A DNA stretch of 64,000 bases from Weissella confusa (GTDB lineage: Bacteria > Bacillota > Bacilli > Lactobacillales > Lactobacillaceae): assembly GCA_016466735.1 (NCBI GenBank), contig JAAOED010000011.1:1-64000 (forward strand), read 5' to 3'. The translations under genes and the position numbers were made by a program. Positions 28,183 to 37,083 of the stretch are shown in pieces (position 1 is the stretch's first letter; each line of letters starts with the position of its first letter). A model generated the notes under the pieces. That model was not told the origin of the DNA. It searched no databases and saw nothing but the letters and a program-made list of their open reading frames with translations.

Positions 28183-28527
28183 ATGCGCGTTCGTAAGTTT
28201 ACCCCCCTTCGTATTCCAAGTAAAAATGTTGCTCGTGCGGTTCGTTTTTACCGTGAAGTGTTTGATTTGCCAACTGAATTTGGTGAAAATGAGTCACGCC
28301 ACCTTTACTTCGACCAACAATCAATTGTGTTTGAAGAAGATCCAGATGCTGACCCAATTACGGTTCAAGTGACGGTTCGTGACCACAAGGAAACGGTTGA
28401 AAACCACTTCATCAATTACTACGTCACCCAAGCAAAGCCAGCAACTGAATCAGAAGATGGTCGTCACATCATTTTCCATCTCGATGATTTTGAGGGTAAC
28501 CACATCGAAGTAATCGCTAATAAGTAA
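28183..28527 (+). CDS. VOC-family (glyoxalase/dioxygenase fold) protein
   Basis: 114 residues, one vicinal-oxygen-chelate domain: LRIPSKNVARAVRFYREVFDLPTEF at the N-terminus and a metal-type IIFHLDDFEGNHIEVIANK at the end, with the C-terminal Glu ligand. Substrate unknown. A good ribosome-binding site (GGAAG) precedes it. It is transcribed divergently from radC and ends at a bidirectional terminator. Confidence 0.8.
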   Translation: MRVRKFTPLRIPSKNVARAVRFYREVFDLPTEFGENESRHLYFDQQSIVFEEDPDADPITVQVTVRDHKETVENHFINYYVTQAKPATESEDGRHIIFHLDDFEGNHIEVIANK

Positions 28528-28535
28528 ACAAAAGT

Positions 28536-28575
28536 AAAAGGAGAGTGAACAACCGTTCGCTCTCCTTTTCTTTTT
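28536..28575 (+). terminator. Bidirectional terminator, VOC gene / regulator gene
   Basis: A 15-bp inverted repeat (28536-28550 with 28555-28569) with one G-A mismatch and T-runs on both strands. Confidence 0.85.
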
Positions 28576-29410
28576 ACCTATTTTCAGCACGTTGATACCA
28601 AACCGTTACCAATTCTTCAGCTAAATCGGCCATATCAGCCATGCCAATAGCTGCAGCATTCGCAACTTGTTGCTTCACTGCATCCCATTCGTGGTTCTCC
28701 AATTGACTAATCACAGTCGCCCACCAAGCGAAGCTCATCGCACTCTTAGCTTGGTTTGCCATCCAATCAGCCACTTGTTTGAACGTTTCTAAATCAAATT
28801 CATCTGCCTTAAGTAGCTCAATTAAATAACGAGCCGTCGTTGCATTTAGGCGCTCCATCGTACCGTGAGGCCATTCTTTTTGCCAAATAACTGACAAATA
28901 GTTAAAAGCATCTTTTTGCTCAACTTCAGCGATTACCGGATACAATAGGGCCACGTCCATTTCGCGCCAAATCTTAACAGCTTCAAATGAATCAATCAAA
29001 ATTTGTTGGGCGATTTGCGCATGCTCATCAGGACTCAAACGCGCATGAAGCACATCAGCCAAGCTGGCCACACGCAAAAAGCCACGCGCCATAGTGTTAC
29101 GGAAGAGTTGATAGCTACGTCGACTAACTTCCTTAATCGTCTCAGGATCACGCTTTCGATTTGCATCCAGCAACTCATACATCAACCCTTCAACTGTGTC
29201 TTGTCCGTTAACCAATTCCGTATTAATTTCGGCACCCGTTAAAAGCAAATGACTCATCAACGAAATGAACCCTTCAGCAGGCAAATCGTTTTCTTCATTC
29301 AAATAACGGTAGTAACGGTTTCGGCTAATGCCGATGTTAGCTAACTCCCGGACAGGAATGTCATTTGCCTGTCGAATTTCATTTATTCGTTCACGATTAA
29401 TTAAGCTCAT
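28574..29410 (-). CDS. Rgg/MutR-like transcriptional regulator
   Basis: 278 residues. An N-terminal XRE-type helix-turn-helix (RINEIRQANDIPVRELANIGISRNRYYRYLNEE) is followed by an all-helical region that looks like the TPR-type peptide-sensing domain of Rgg/GadR/MutR proteins. I found no convincing short pheromone gene in the flanks. Target genes unknown; the neighbouring PTS gene is a candidate. It is monocistronic, between two terminators. Confidence 0.7.
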   Translation of the reverse strand: MSLINRERINEIRQANDIPVRELANIGISRNRYYRYLNEENDLPAEGFISLMSHLLLTGAEINTELVNGQDTVEGLMYELLDANRKRDPETIKEVSRRSYQLFRNTMARGFLRVASLADVLHARLSPDEHAQIAQQILIDSFEAVKIWREMDVALLYPVIAEVEQKDAFNYLSVIWQKEWPHGTMERLNATTARYLIELLKADEFDLETFKQVADWMANQAKSAMSFAWWATVISQLENHEWDAVKQQVANAAAIGMADMADLAEELVTVWYQRAENR

Positions 29411-29538
29411 TCGTTTTACCTTCTAAACAAATCTCTCTATATAATTATTTCTCTGCACAATCGTGCCCGTATGCTCATGTTTGAGTGTACCACCCACGGA
29501 ACATACGTTCAACAAAAAGTGCTTACTTTTATTTCAGT

Positions 29539-29567
29539 AAAAAAGCCCGAACAGTTCGTTCGAGCTT
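29539..29567 (-). terminator. Terminator of the PTS gene
   Basis: Stem 29543-29552 with 29558-29567 and a T-run on the minus strand, 17 nt past the stop. Confidence 0.85.
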
Positions 29568-29583
29568 CCTTGATTATATGTGA

Positions 29584-31605
29584 TTAAAAGATAACGCGTC
29601 CAACATAGTTGCCGCCGATACCATCAAAGATATCTTCGTCATCTACCTTAACTGCAGCGTTTTCAGCCAAGCCCATGAAGATAACCATCGTCGTGGCTAG
29701 CTTGCCAGCTGCCTTAACCGCTTCGATGTCCATTGTTGCAAGTAAGTCACCGTGCTTAACCTTATCGCCAACTGACACCTTCACATCAAATGGTTCTCCG
29801 TTCATCTCAACGGTGTTAATTCCCATGTGAACCAACACTTCCAAACCACTTTCTGTGCGCAACCCAATGGCGTGCTTTGTGGGTGCAACCATCGTCACTT
29901 CAGCATCCAATGGTGCGGTAATGTTGTTATCAGATGGTTCAATTGCGAAACCATCACCCATCATCTTTGACGCGAATGTTTCATCTTGAACGTGCTCAAG
30001 GTGAAGCAATGATCCATTAGCAACGGCAAAGAAGTTTTCTTCCTTACCAGCTGGTGCATCATCTACTGGCTTTGCTTCGTCAGCAGACAATGGCTTCTCC
30101 AACTTAGATGAAATTTCACCGTTGTAAATCTTCTCAACGTTATCGGCAACGAATTGCACATCCGGACCGATAACAATGTGAATTTGGTGATCATCCAAAA
30201 CGTTAACACCCATAACACCAGGTGTCTTCTTCAAGGCATCCACGTCAGCCAATGACGTATCTGTCATCTTGTAACGCAAACGCGTCGTGCAGTTGTAAAG
30301 GTACGTCAAGTTTTCCTTAGCAGAAGCATCCCCACCAAGTGCTGACCAAACCATACGTGCCGTACGGAGATACTTGTCTTCGCCACCAACCGTTGCAGCC
30401 TTACCCACTTGAACATTGTTAGCTGCATCGTCGTCATCCTTAGGATCACGACCAGGTGTCATCAAGTTGAACTTCTTAATCGCAAACGTAAAGATTGCAT
30501 AATACAAAACAGCAAACACGAGCCCTTGCACAAGCAACATGTAAGGCTTGTTAGCCAAAGGCATTGAGAAACTCAAAACGTAATCGACCAATCCACCTGA
30601 GAACGTAAATCCTGATGTCCAGTGGAAGAACGCAGCGATTGCCAATGACAATCCCATCAAAATAGCGTGGATAACGTACAAAGGCCATGCCACGAACATG
30701 AATGAGAATTCCAATGGTTCCGTTACACCGGTAAAGAAGGCAGCAATTCCAGCGGCCAACATCAATGAGCCAACACGCTTCTTTTGGGCTGGACGTGCTT
30801 GGCGATAAATCGCAAACGCACCAGCAGGCAACCCGAACATCATCACTGGGAAGAAGCCAGCTTGATACATACCAGTGATTCCCTTGGTACCAGTTGACGC
30901 CCAGTAATTTCCAATGTCATTAATACCAGCAATATTAAACCAGAAGACAGAGTTCAACGCGTGGTGCAATCCCGTTGGAATCAACATACGGTTGAAGAAT
31001 CCGTACAAACCAGCACCAACCCAGCCAAGACCTGAAATGAACTTAGCAAACGTTACCAAGCCTGTGTAAACCGGTGGCCACACAAACAATAGCACAACTG
31101 AGACGACCAACATCGCCACCGCAGAAATAATTGGCACTGAACGCTTACCACTAAAGAACGCCAGCGCCGTTGGCAAGCGAACTTCACTGAAGCGGTTGTA
31201 CAAAGCAGCCGCAACTAGTCCAGCCACGATTCCAAGCAAGACATTGTTATTTACCAACGCCTCAAATGCCGGATTAACATGGCCGACTTTGACATTTGTC
31301 AACGTGGCAATTTGTGCGGGCGCCAATAAGAATACTGGCAACTCGTATGCTACGACGGCAGCCAAGGCCACGGCCCCAGCTTCCTTCTTTTGCACCATAC
31401 CCAACGCAAGTCCGACAGCGAACAGCAACGCCAATTGTCCCAAGACACCGTTACCAGCAATTGCCAAAAAGTTTCCAATCGATTGGGCGACAGAACCATC
31501 AATGCGCATAATCCAGTTTCCGATACCAACCAACAAAGCAGCAGCCGGCAAAACTGAAACAGGCAACATCAATGAACGACCCATTCGTTGTAGATAGTCT
31601 TTCAT
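29584..31605 (-). CDS. nagE: PTS sugar transporter IICBA, N-acetylglucosamine/glucose type
   Basis: 673 residues in the order IIC-IIB-IIA. IIC (1-370) has about ten helices with RMLIPTGLHHALNSVFWF and GVTEPLEFSFMFVAWPLY, closer to NagE than PtsG. IIB carries the phosphocysteine in YLYNCTTRLRYKM near residue 437; IIA carries the phosphohistidine in VLVHMGINTVEMNG near 598. It imports and phosphorylates its sugar using HPr. Glucose specificity cannot be excluded. Possible GntR-type operator sites flank the promoter. Confidence 0.85.
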   Translation of the reverse strand: MKDYLQRMGRSLMLPVSVLPAAALLVGIGNWIMRIDGSVAQSIGNFLAIAGNGVLGQLALLFAVGLALGMVQKKEAGAVALAAVVAYELPVFLLAPAQIATLTNVKVGHVNPAFEALVNNNVLLGIVAGLVAAALYNRFSEVRLPTALAFFSGKRSVPIISAVAMLVVSVVLLFVWPPVYTGLVTFAKFISGLGWVGAGLYGFFNRMLIPTGLHHALNSVFWFNIAGINDIGNYWASTGTKGITGMYQAGFFPVMMFGLPAGAFAIYRQARPAQKKRVGSLMLAAGIAAFFTGVTEPLEFSFMFVAWPLYVIHAILMGLSLAIAAFFHWTSGFTFSGGLVDYVLSFSMPLANKPYMLLVQGLVFAVLYYAIFTFAIKKFNLMTPGRDPKDDDDAANNVQVGKAATVGGEDKYLRTARMVWSALGGDASAKENLTYLYNCTTRLRYKMTDTSLADVDALKKTPGVMGVNVLDDHQIHIVIGPDVQFVADNVEKIYNGEISSKLEKPLSADEAKPVDDAPAGKEENFFAVANGSLLHLEHVQDETFASKMMGDGFAIEPSDNNITAPLDAEVTMVAPTKHAIGLRTESGLEVLVHMGINTVEMNGEPFDVKVSVGDKVKHGDLLATMDIEAVKAAGKLATTMVIFMGLAENAAVKVDDEDIFDGIGGNYVGRVIF

Positions 31606-31640
31606 TTGTAAATCCCCTACTAATAATTCCTAAAGATATT

Positions 31641-31652
31641 TTGTATACCAAT
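31641..31652 (-). promoter_or_regulatory. Possible NagR/GntR-type half-operator downstream of the PTS promoter
   Basis: ATTGGTATACAA on the minus strand repeats the TTGGTATA core present in the upstream terminator arm at 31716-31723. Confidence 0.3.
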
Positions 31653-31659
31653 GCTATCT

Positions 31660-31687
31660 ATTTTACGCTCATACCCTGTTTTGACAA
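31660..31687 (-). promoter_or_regulatory. Promoter of the PTS gene
   Basis: TTGTCA (31687-31682), 16-nt spacer, TAAAAT (31665-31660). Confidence 0.6.
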
Positions 31688-31692
31688 TGCTA

Positions 31693-31731
31693 AAAAGGTC
31701 TATACCACACAACAGTTGGTATAGACCTTTT
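31693..31731 (-). terminator. Terminator of degV
   Basis: A 15-bp perfect inverted repeat (31693-31707 with 31717-31731) starting 2 nt past the degV stop, with T-rich tail. Each arm contains a near-palindromic GGTATAGACC, resembling NagR operator sequences, directly upstream of the PTS promoter. Confidence 0.85.
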
Positions 31732-31733
31732 AA

Positions 31734-32606
31734 TTAATTTTCTAATGTTTTATAGTCTTGGGCCCAGATGAGTCCCATTGCTTTTTCACCAGTGTGAACC
31801 CCGATGTAAGGTCCAATGATACTACGCTCAACAACAACATCCGGGAACTGTGCCGTCAAATCAGCTGCCCATTGATCAGCTAAATCAGGGTTGTTACCAT
31901 CTACAATCGTGGCACGAATCTTGTAATCCACACTGTCATGGACTTCCTTAAAGTCAGCCTCAATCTTCTTCCAGGCACGCTTCATCGCACGCTCCTTACC
32001 AATAGCAATAATCTTCGTATCTTCAAAGGTTAGCAATGGTTTGATGTTCAGCAACGATCCCAATGTTGCTTGACCACCAGAAATGCGACCAGTGCGTTGC
32101 AAGTGACGAATTTCATCCACAGCGAACAACACCTTCGTTGTCGCGCGTAGTTGTTCCAAACTCGCTAGAATTTCCGACACATTCTTATCAGCCTTCACCA
32201 TATCGGCCGCCAACTTAGCTTGGTTTCCCGCACCGCTAGCTGCAATTTGTGAATCCCACACGTGAACCTTAATGTTATCTACCGTTCCAGCCAATGATTC
32301 AAGTGACGAGAAGGCACCTGAAATACCTGATGACAATACGATAACAATGACATCCGTATAGCCCGCTTCTGCCAATTCATCAAACTTATCCATGAACGCA
32401 CCAATTTCTGGTTGAGACGTTGTCAAAGCCGGATCCGCCGTACGTTGAAATGTGTAAAAGTCCTCTTGAGATGCCCAACTCTCATTTTCATGAAAAACTT
32501 GCTCACCCATCATAATAGGGTCATTGATTTGATAGATGTTCAACGCTGCCAAATCAGCTGGCGCAATATAACTAGAACTATCAACTAAAACTGCAATCTT
32601 ACTCAT
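31734..32606 (-). CDS. DegV-family fatty-acid-binding protein
   Basis: 290 residues. The EDD fold motifs are AVLVDSSSYI at the N-terminus, TSQPEIGAFMDKF, VIVLSSGISGAFSSL near 90 and RTGRISGGQATLGSLLNIKP near 165. Family members bind fatty acids (FakB role, presenting them to a kinase FakA for phosphorylation). The start is the ATG at 32606 with GGAG 9 nt upstream. Confidence 0.9.
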   Translation of the reverse strand: MSKIAVLVDSSSYIAPADLAALNIYQINDPIMMGEQVFHENESWASQEDFYTFQRTADPALTTSQPEIGAFMDKFDELAEAGYTDVIVIVLSSGISGAFSSLESLAGTVDNIKVHVWDSQIAASGAGNQAKLAADMVKADKNVSEILASLEQLRATTKVLFAVDEIRHLQRTGRISGGQATLGSLLNIKPLLTFEDTKIIAIGKERAMKRAWKKIEADFKEVHDSVDYKIRATIVDGNNPDLADQWAADLTAQFPDVVVERSIIGPYIGVHTGEKAMGLIWAQDYKTLEN

Positions 32607-32658
32607 AATATCCAACTCCAAAATTGTATATGTCGTTTATCAATTTAACACGAAACGA

Positions 32659-33024
32659 TTAGAATAGCGACCCTATCCAAAAGCCAATCAGCAATACTGG
32701 TACACCACCCGCAAAGGCCAATACGGTTTTCAACAAAACACGGGTTCGTTCTGATTGATTAGGCAAACCATTAGCCAGTTCAACGATGGGTGTTGAGAAA
32801 GTCGAGTAGCCACCCATGATCCCAGTCGCCCAAAATGTATTCTGTAACAATGGTAAGTGCATGCCAAACAAAATACCGATTAAAAATGCGGCCGTCAAAT
32901 TAATCACCATCACCATCCAGGCGCTGGCGGTTCCAAATACCTTAGGCGCAATTTCTAAAAGTGAAAATCGCCCCATCGAGCCAATCACCGCGCCCAGACC
33001 AGCTAGTCCAATTTGTATCAACAT
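32659..33024 (-). CDS. crcB: FluC/CrcB fluoride channel subunit 1
   Basis: 121 residues, four membrane helices. Conserved Fluc motifs: GLAGLGAVIGSMGRF, NLTAAFLIGILFG and GIMGGYSTFSTPIVE. Two CrcB genes side by side usually encode a heterodimeric fluoride exporter. I start it at 33024, one nt after the stop of the second crcB; the longer frame would run into that gene. Confidence 0.9.
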   Translation of the reverse strand: MLIQIGLAGLGAVIGSMGRFSLLEIAPKVFGTASAWMVMVINLTAAFLIGILFGMHLPLLQNTFWATGIMGGYSTFSTPIVELANGLPNQSERTRVLLKTVLAFAGGVPVLLIGFWIGSLF

Positions 33025-33025
33025 A

Positions 33026-33400
33026 TTACGCCACCACCTTTTCAGCGAGCGCACGACCGGCATACACAACCAATACACCACCGACAATGCTTAAGACAAT
33101 ATAGACAAAACCAATTAGCCAGCCATGTTTAACCATATCTAAAATGGCCGTTGAATACGTTGTGTAGGCACCCAACACACCGACCATAATAAAATCAGCA
33201 ACTGGTTGGGCCAAGGTAATTTTCTTGGACCAAATCACCACCAGAAATGCGGATAAGAACGTCCCAGTTAAATTGATAACTAACGTTGATAATGGAAAAG
33301 TGGACACTTGAATAAGCAAAGCAATTAGCTCACGCAGTCCGCCACCAAAAAAGCCACCAACGCCCACAGCTAGTAAACGTTGCCAAAATAGCTTATCCAT
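33026..33400 (-). CDS. crcB: FluC/CrcB fluoride channel subunit 2
   Basis: 124 residues, four helices: GVGGFFGGGLRELIALL, INLTGTFLSAFLVV and GVLGAYTTYSTAILDMV. It overlaps the CLC gene upstream by 8 nt and lies one nt from the other subunit, so the three are co-translated. It probably pairs with the adjacent subunit as a dual-topology fluoride channel. Confidence 0.9.
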   Translation of the reverse strand: MDKLFWQRLLAVGVGGFFGGGLRELIALLIQVSTFPLSTLVINLTGTFLSAFLVVIWSKKITLAQPVADFIMVGVLGAYTTYSTAILDMVKHGWLIGFVYIVLSIVGGVLVVYAGRALAEKVVA

Positions 33401-34943
33401 GTTGTGCCTCCGTTTCTTTATTCAAGTCTTGCATAACCGTCCAAACTTGTTTGAATTGCGCCTCATCAGTCAGCAATGACAGTTCATCCCCAACTTGTAA
33501 AATGAAATCACCATTTGGCAAGTGTTCTTCACTACCACGACGAATACGTTGAATCAAAACACCACGTGGCAATTGTAGTTGACGCACTTCTGCATCTTCA
33601 AGTGCACTCCCCGGTGCAACGACAAACGTCATTCCTTCAAGGCGGCCACGCAAAGCAGACAGTTGATCTGGCAAACGCAAGCGAGCCAACAATGACTCAT
33701 AAATTGGTTCACCACCCATAAAGTCAACGACAAGATAGGCAATCAATGCCACAATTGCCATGGCAACTAGGTGAGTCATTGACCCAACCATTTCAGCAAT
33801 CAATACGATAGCTGTAAATGGGGCTTTTGAAATACTTGCAAAGTAACCCGCCATTCCGACAATCATCATGTTCATCACATTGACTGGTGCAAGCAAGCCA
33901 AAATGAACAAGTACCGTACCAAACAACGCCCCTGCCAAGGCACCCAACGTTAAGATTGGTAAGAAGATACCACCTGGCACACCTGAACCAAACGCAATTG
34001 TTGAGTAAACAAAGCGCAAGACGATTAATCCAACCAGGACGCTAATAGTTGGCACAAAGTTGGCATCGTGCAAAATCAAACTCGCACCACCACCAAGGGC
34101 TTGTGGTGCCCAGATACCAACTGGAATTAACAATAGGAAGACGACAATAAAATGATAGTGTCGTGGCAACCACTTCAACCAGCGGAACATGTTCGGTGCC
34201 CACAAAGTCGCACGTTGATAAGCATATCCGAACAAGCCCAATAAAATACCCAACACAGGCAACCAGGCATAGTCCATTAGTGGCAAGTCATGCAGCTTAG
34301 TCATACTTAGCACTGGCGTTAAACCGAACACATTAACTGAAACCATGTCCGCCACAACAGCACTCGTCAACGCACCCAGCCAAACCAGCGTCGAGAACGT
34401 CCGATATACCTCTTCAAGGACAAACAACGTACCGGCAACTGGTGCACCAAATGCAGCTGACAAGCCCGCGGCAGCCCCCATTGCAATCATCAGTTTGTTG
34501 TTACGTGAATCAAAGCCACGCTTCTCACCATATAACTGGGCAACCGCGGCACCCAGTTGAATAGATGGACCTTCGCGACCAAGCATCGCACCCGAACCAA
34601 TGGTTAATAGACCCGCGGTAAATTTACGCCACAACACAGAGAACGGATTAACTGTCATCTGTCCCGCCAACTGTCCTTCAACTTGTGGAATACCAGACCC
34701 GTTAACGTTAGGGTCACCTTTAATGATTTGGCCAACAATGAATGTAAATAGAATCATGGCAATTATTGTGCCGGCCAACCAGAAGCCCTTATCTGGTGAA
34801 ACAACAAGTTGATGATAAACATGGCGCCACTGATCTAGAATCAGCTCAACCAACCAACGAAATGTACTGACGACGACACCAACCAGAATGCCGACCACTA
34901 CGGCCCGACCAACTGTTAGCAAGCGTGTCCGATCAATTTTCAT
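33393..34943 (-). CDS. CLC-family anion channel/antiporter with C-terminal RCK_C (TrkA_C) domain
   Basis: 516 residues. CLC selectivity motifs: GSGIPQVEGQLAG near residue 107, GREGPSIQLGAAVAQ near 147 and GSGVPGGIFLP near 325. After the membrane domain (to about 430) comes a soluble RCK_C-like domain (VRQLQLPRGVLIQRIRRG...LQVGDELSLLTDE). Overlap with two fluoride channel genes suggests a joint role in fluoride or acid tolerance, but the motifs are those of ordinary chloride-type CLCs. Ribosome-binding site GGAGGTG. Confidence 0.88.
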   Translation of the reverse strand: MKIDRTRLLTVGRAVVVGILVGVVVSTFRWLVELILDQWRHVYHQLVVSPDKGFWLAGTIIAMILFTFIVGQIIKGDPNVNGSGIPQVEGQLAGQMTVNPFSVLWRKFTAGLLTIGSGAMLGREGPSIQLGAAVAQLYGEKRGFDSRNNKLMIAMGAAAGLSAAFGAPVAGTLFVLEEVYRTFSTLVWLGALTSAVVADMVSVNVFGLTPVLSMTKLHDLPLMDYAWLPVLGILLGLFGYAYQRATLWAPNMFRWLKWLPRHYHFIVVFLLLIPVGIWAPQALGGGASLILHDANFVPTISVLVGLIVLRFVYSTIAFGSGVPGGIFLPILTLGALAGALFGTVLVHFGLLAPVNVMNMMIVGMAGYFASISKAPFTAIVLIAEMVGSMTHLVAMAIVALIAYLVVDFMGGEPIYESLLARLRLPDQLSALRGRLEGMTFVVAPGSALEDAEVRQLQLPRGVLIQRIRRGSEEHLPNGDFILQVGDELSLLTDEAQFKQVWTVMQDLNKETEAQHG

Positions 34944-35020
34944 CTCACACCTCCGTAAAAAAACTCACCTTTTAATTTACCACTTTTGTCACTGCGGTGG
35001 GGTGAATATGTTTAGCGTGT

Positions 35021-35365
35021 AGTGTCGTCGCTTGCGCGCCGAGGCATGGTGGGTGGTTGGGCTGGCAGTTGCCCCTATCTATTGAACCGTGGATGTAAAT
35101 CCAAGATAGACAAGAACCACTTGGCTGCTATCGTTTTCGGGTTTCGTGGGGTGATGTGGAGCTCCTGCTGTATTAGCCGGTGTTCAAAGCGAAGGAAGGG
35201 AGACTAAAGATTTCTTAGTCAGGGTGGATTTCAAGCCGACAGGCGCCGAAACACGCCAGTACTTAGAAAGATTAGGCTCCCTTCGCCACCAGCTAATTCA
35301 GCAGGACGGAACAGCACCACACGGAACCCGAAAACGATTTGTGCGCTAGCACAACACTAACCCCA
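35021..35365 (+). repeat. Structured intergenic element, copy B (about 0.345 kb)
   Basis: Left end (35021-35064) and right end (TTGTGCGCTAGCACAA) match copy A, but the interior lies in the opposite orientation. The core (35154-35314) is homologous to copy A's minus strand: GTGGAGCTCCTGC, TATTAGCCGGTG, GTGGATTTCAAGCCGACAGG, ACACGCC, CGCCACCAGC, GCAGGACGGAAC. Its outer stem (35130-35153 with 35315-35338, 24 bp with one G-U and one mismatch) is different in sequence from that of copy A yet still pairs. Confidence 0.8.
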
Positions 35366-35367
35366 AA

Positions 35368-35396
35368 TAAAAAGAGGACAGCCCATGACCATCCTC
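35368..35396 (-). terminator. Terminator of the trpXYZ-type operon
   Basis: A modest stem (35374-35378 with 35392-35396, extendable) followed by TTTTTATTT on the minus strand, 12 nt past the ATPase stop. Confidence 0.55.
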
Positions 35397-35407
35397 CGAA
35401 TATCTGA

Positions 35408-36178
35408 TTAATAACGGTTAAAGTACCCCAACAAATCTGGGACCGTTAATTGTTGCTTCTCTTCACCTGACACATCCAATGAAATTTGCCCGGCTGACAT
35501 GATAATCAAACGATTACCGTATTGAATCGCATCTTCCAAATGGTGCGTAATCATCAAGGCCGTCAAATGATCCTCACGAATGCGTTGGTCAGTCACGGCC
35601 ATCAATTGCTCACTCGTCTTTGGGTCCAACGCCGCTGTGTGCTCATCGAGCAACAACAATTCCGGACGCAAACGCGTGGCCATTAAAAACGATAGCGCTT
35701 GACGTTGTCCACCTGACAAATCACCCGTGGCAACGTTTAGACGTGAATCCAAACCATTTCCCATCGTCGCAGCAACCTTGGCAAAGTCAGCCAACTTTTC
35801 CTTGGTCAAGCCGCGCCCCTTCAAACGACGTGACAACCCGCGACGTTCCGCAAACAACAAGTTCTCTGCCACCGTCATGCGAGGTGCCGTACCCAACTTA
35901 GGGTCTTGGAACACACGTGCCAAAAACTTCGTGCGCTGCGTTTCAGACAACCGCGTGACATCCTCATCACCTAGGTAAATGTGCCCGCCCGTCAATGCAA
36001 GTGAGCCAGCAATAACATTGAACAACGTAGATTTACCAGCACCGTTTGATCCCAGCACCGTAACAAAATCACCTTCGTTCAACGTCAATGAAACATCATT
36101 CAAAATTGTTTTTTCTTCAGGTGTGCCTTGGTTAACCACCACCGTGGCATTTTCTAATCGTAAACTTGTCTTAGTCAT
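35408..36178 (-). CDS. trpZ: ABC transporter ATP-binding protein, TrpZ-type
   Basis: 256 residues. Walker A VLGSNGAGKSTLFN near 42, Q-loop in ARVFQDPKLGTAP, signature GDLSGGQRQALSFLMA, Walker B LLLLDEHTAALDPK and switch His in MITHHLEDA. This is the ATPase of the PF04392-associated transporter class. It overlaps the permease by 8 nt (ATGACTAA). The Trp leader peptide upstream of the operon predicts tryptophan as substrate. Confidence 0.88.
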   Translation of the reverse strand: MTKTSLRLENATVVVNQGTPEEKTILNDVSLTLNEGDFVTVLGSNGAGKSTLFNVIAGSLALTGGHIYLGDEDVTRLSETQRTKFLARVFQDPKLGTAPRMTVAENLLFAERRGLSRRLKGRGLTKEKLADFAKVAATMGNGLDSRLNVATGDLSGGQRQALSFLMATRLRPELLLLDEHTAALDPKTSEQLMAVTDQRIREDHLTALMITHHLEDAIQYGNRLIIMSAGQISLDVSGEEKQQLTVPDLLGYFNRY

Positions 36179-37073
36179 GTGAGGCAACCCCCTTCTTCAA
36201 AACGCTATCTAGTTTCAACACCTTGCGAAGTTGTGGCAACGTCAAAGCAATACCAAGGACAACAGCGCTAAACAAGTTCAAATCGTTGGCGTTGAAGCCC
36301 AGGTAAAGCACGATAACCAACACGAAACGGTAAAGCACAGAACCAATGACAATCGTCACCAAACGGTCCGTCAAAGACATTTGATCCGTAAATACAACCT
36401 CACCAATGATAATTGACGCCAAGGCGACGACGATGATACCAATTCCCATGTTAACGTCCGCAAAGCCGTTGTTTTGCGCGACCAGTGCACCACCCAAGCC
36501 AATCAAACCGTTAGAAATCATCAACCCCATAATCGTCATGTTATCTGTGTTAACACCGAGTGAACGTGCCATCGCACGGTTATCACCGGTTACAATAAAT
36601 GCTTGACCAAGTTCTGTTTGCAAGAAAATGGCCGTCGCTGCCGTCACCACAATAATAATCACCAAACCAACAACCACTGTTGGGAAGTTCTTAGGCAAGA
36701 AATCAAGAAAGTCGGCAGAAAATAGCGTTCCCTTACCAAGCAAAGAGCGGTTGGCTTGTCCCATGATGCGTAGGTTGATTGAGTAAACCGCCGTCATTGT
36801 CAAAATTCCAGCCAACAAAATTGGCACCTTACCCTTGGTGTAAATTAAGCCAGTAACTAAACCAGCTAATGCACCAGCGCCAGCCGCAATTAAACTAGCC
36901 AGAGCCGGGTTCATACCATTTGAAATCAAGGTAACCGCCGTGGCGGCCCCTAGTGGAAAGGTCCCTTCAACCGTCATATCTGGAAAATCCAAGATACGGA
37001 AAGTTAAAAACAATCCAATTCCAAGGGTAGCCCACAAAAGTCCCTGTCCAATCGCTGAAACTAAAATATTCAT
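36171..37073 (-). CDS. trpY: ABC transporter permease, TrpY-type
   Basis: 300 residues with eight to nine membrane helices, of the branched-chain-like permease class (LFLTFRILDFPDMTVEGTFPLGAA near residue 21 and GDNRAMARSLGVNTDNMTIMGL near 182). It lies between the substrate-binding protein (10-nt gap) and the ATPase (8-nt overlap). Substrate inferred from the leader. Confidence 0.88.
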   Translation of the reverse strand: MNILVSAIGQGLLWATLGIGLFLTFRILDFPDMTVEGTFPLGAATAVTLISNGMNPALASLIAAGAGALAGLVTGLIYTKGKVPILLAGILTMTAVYSINLRIMGQANRSLLGKGTLFSADFLDFLPKNFPTVVVGLVIIIVVTAATAIFLQTELGQAFIVTGDNRAMARSLGVNTDNMTIMGLMISNGLIGLGGALVAQNNGFADVNMGIGIIVVALASIIIGEVVFTDQMSLTDRLVTIVIGSVLYRFVLVIVLYLGFNANDLNLFSAVVLGIALTLPQLRKVLKLDSVLKKGVASHD

Positions 37074-37083
37074 ACCGTTCTCC

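Noticed and set aside
29477-29590. Short pheromone gene next to the Rgg-like regulator
   Set aside because: The only short plus-strand frame runs into the PTS terminator and gene end, has no hydrophobic pheromone pattern and no ribosome-binding site.
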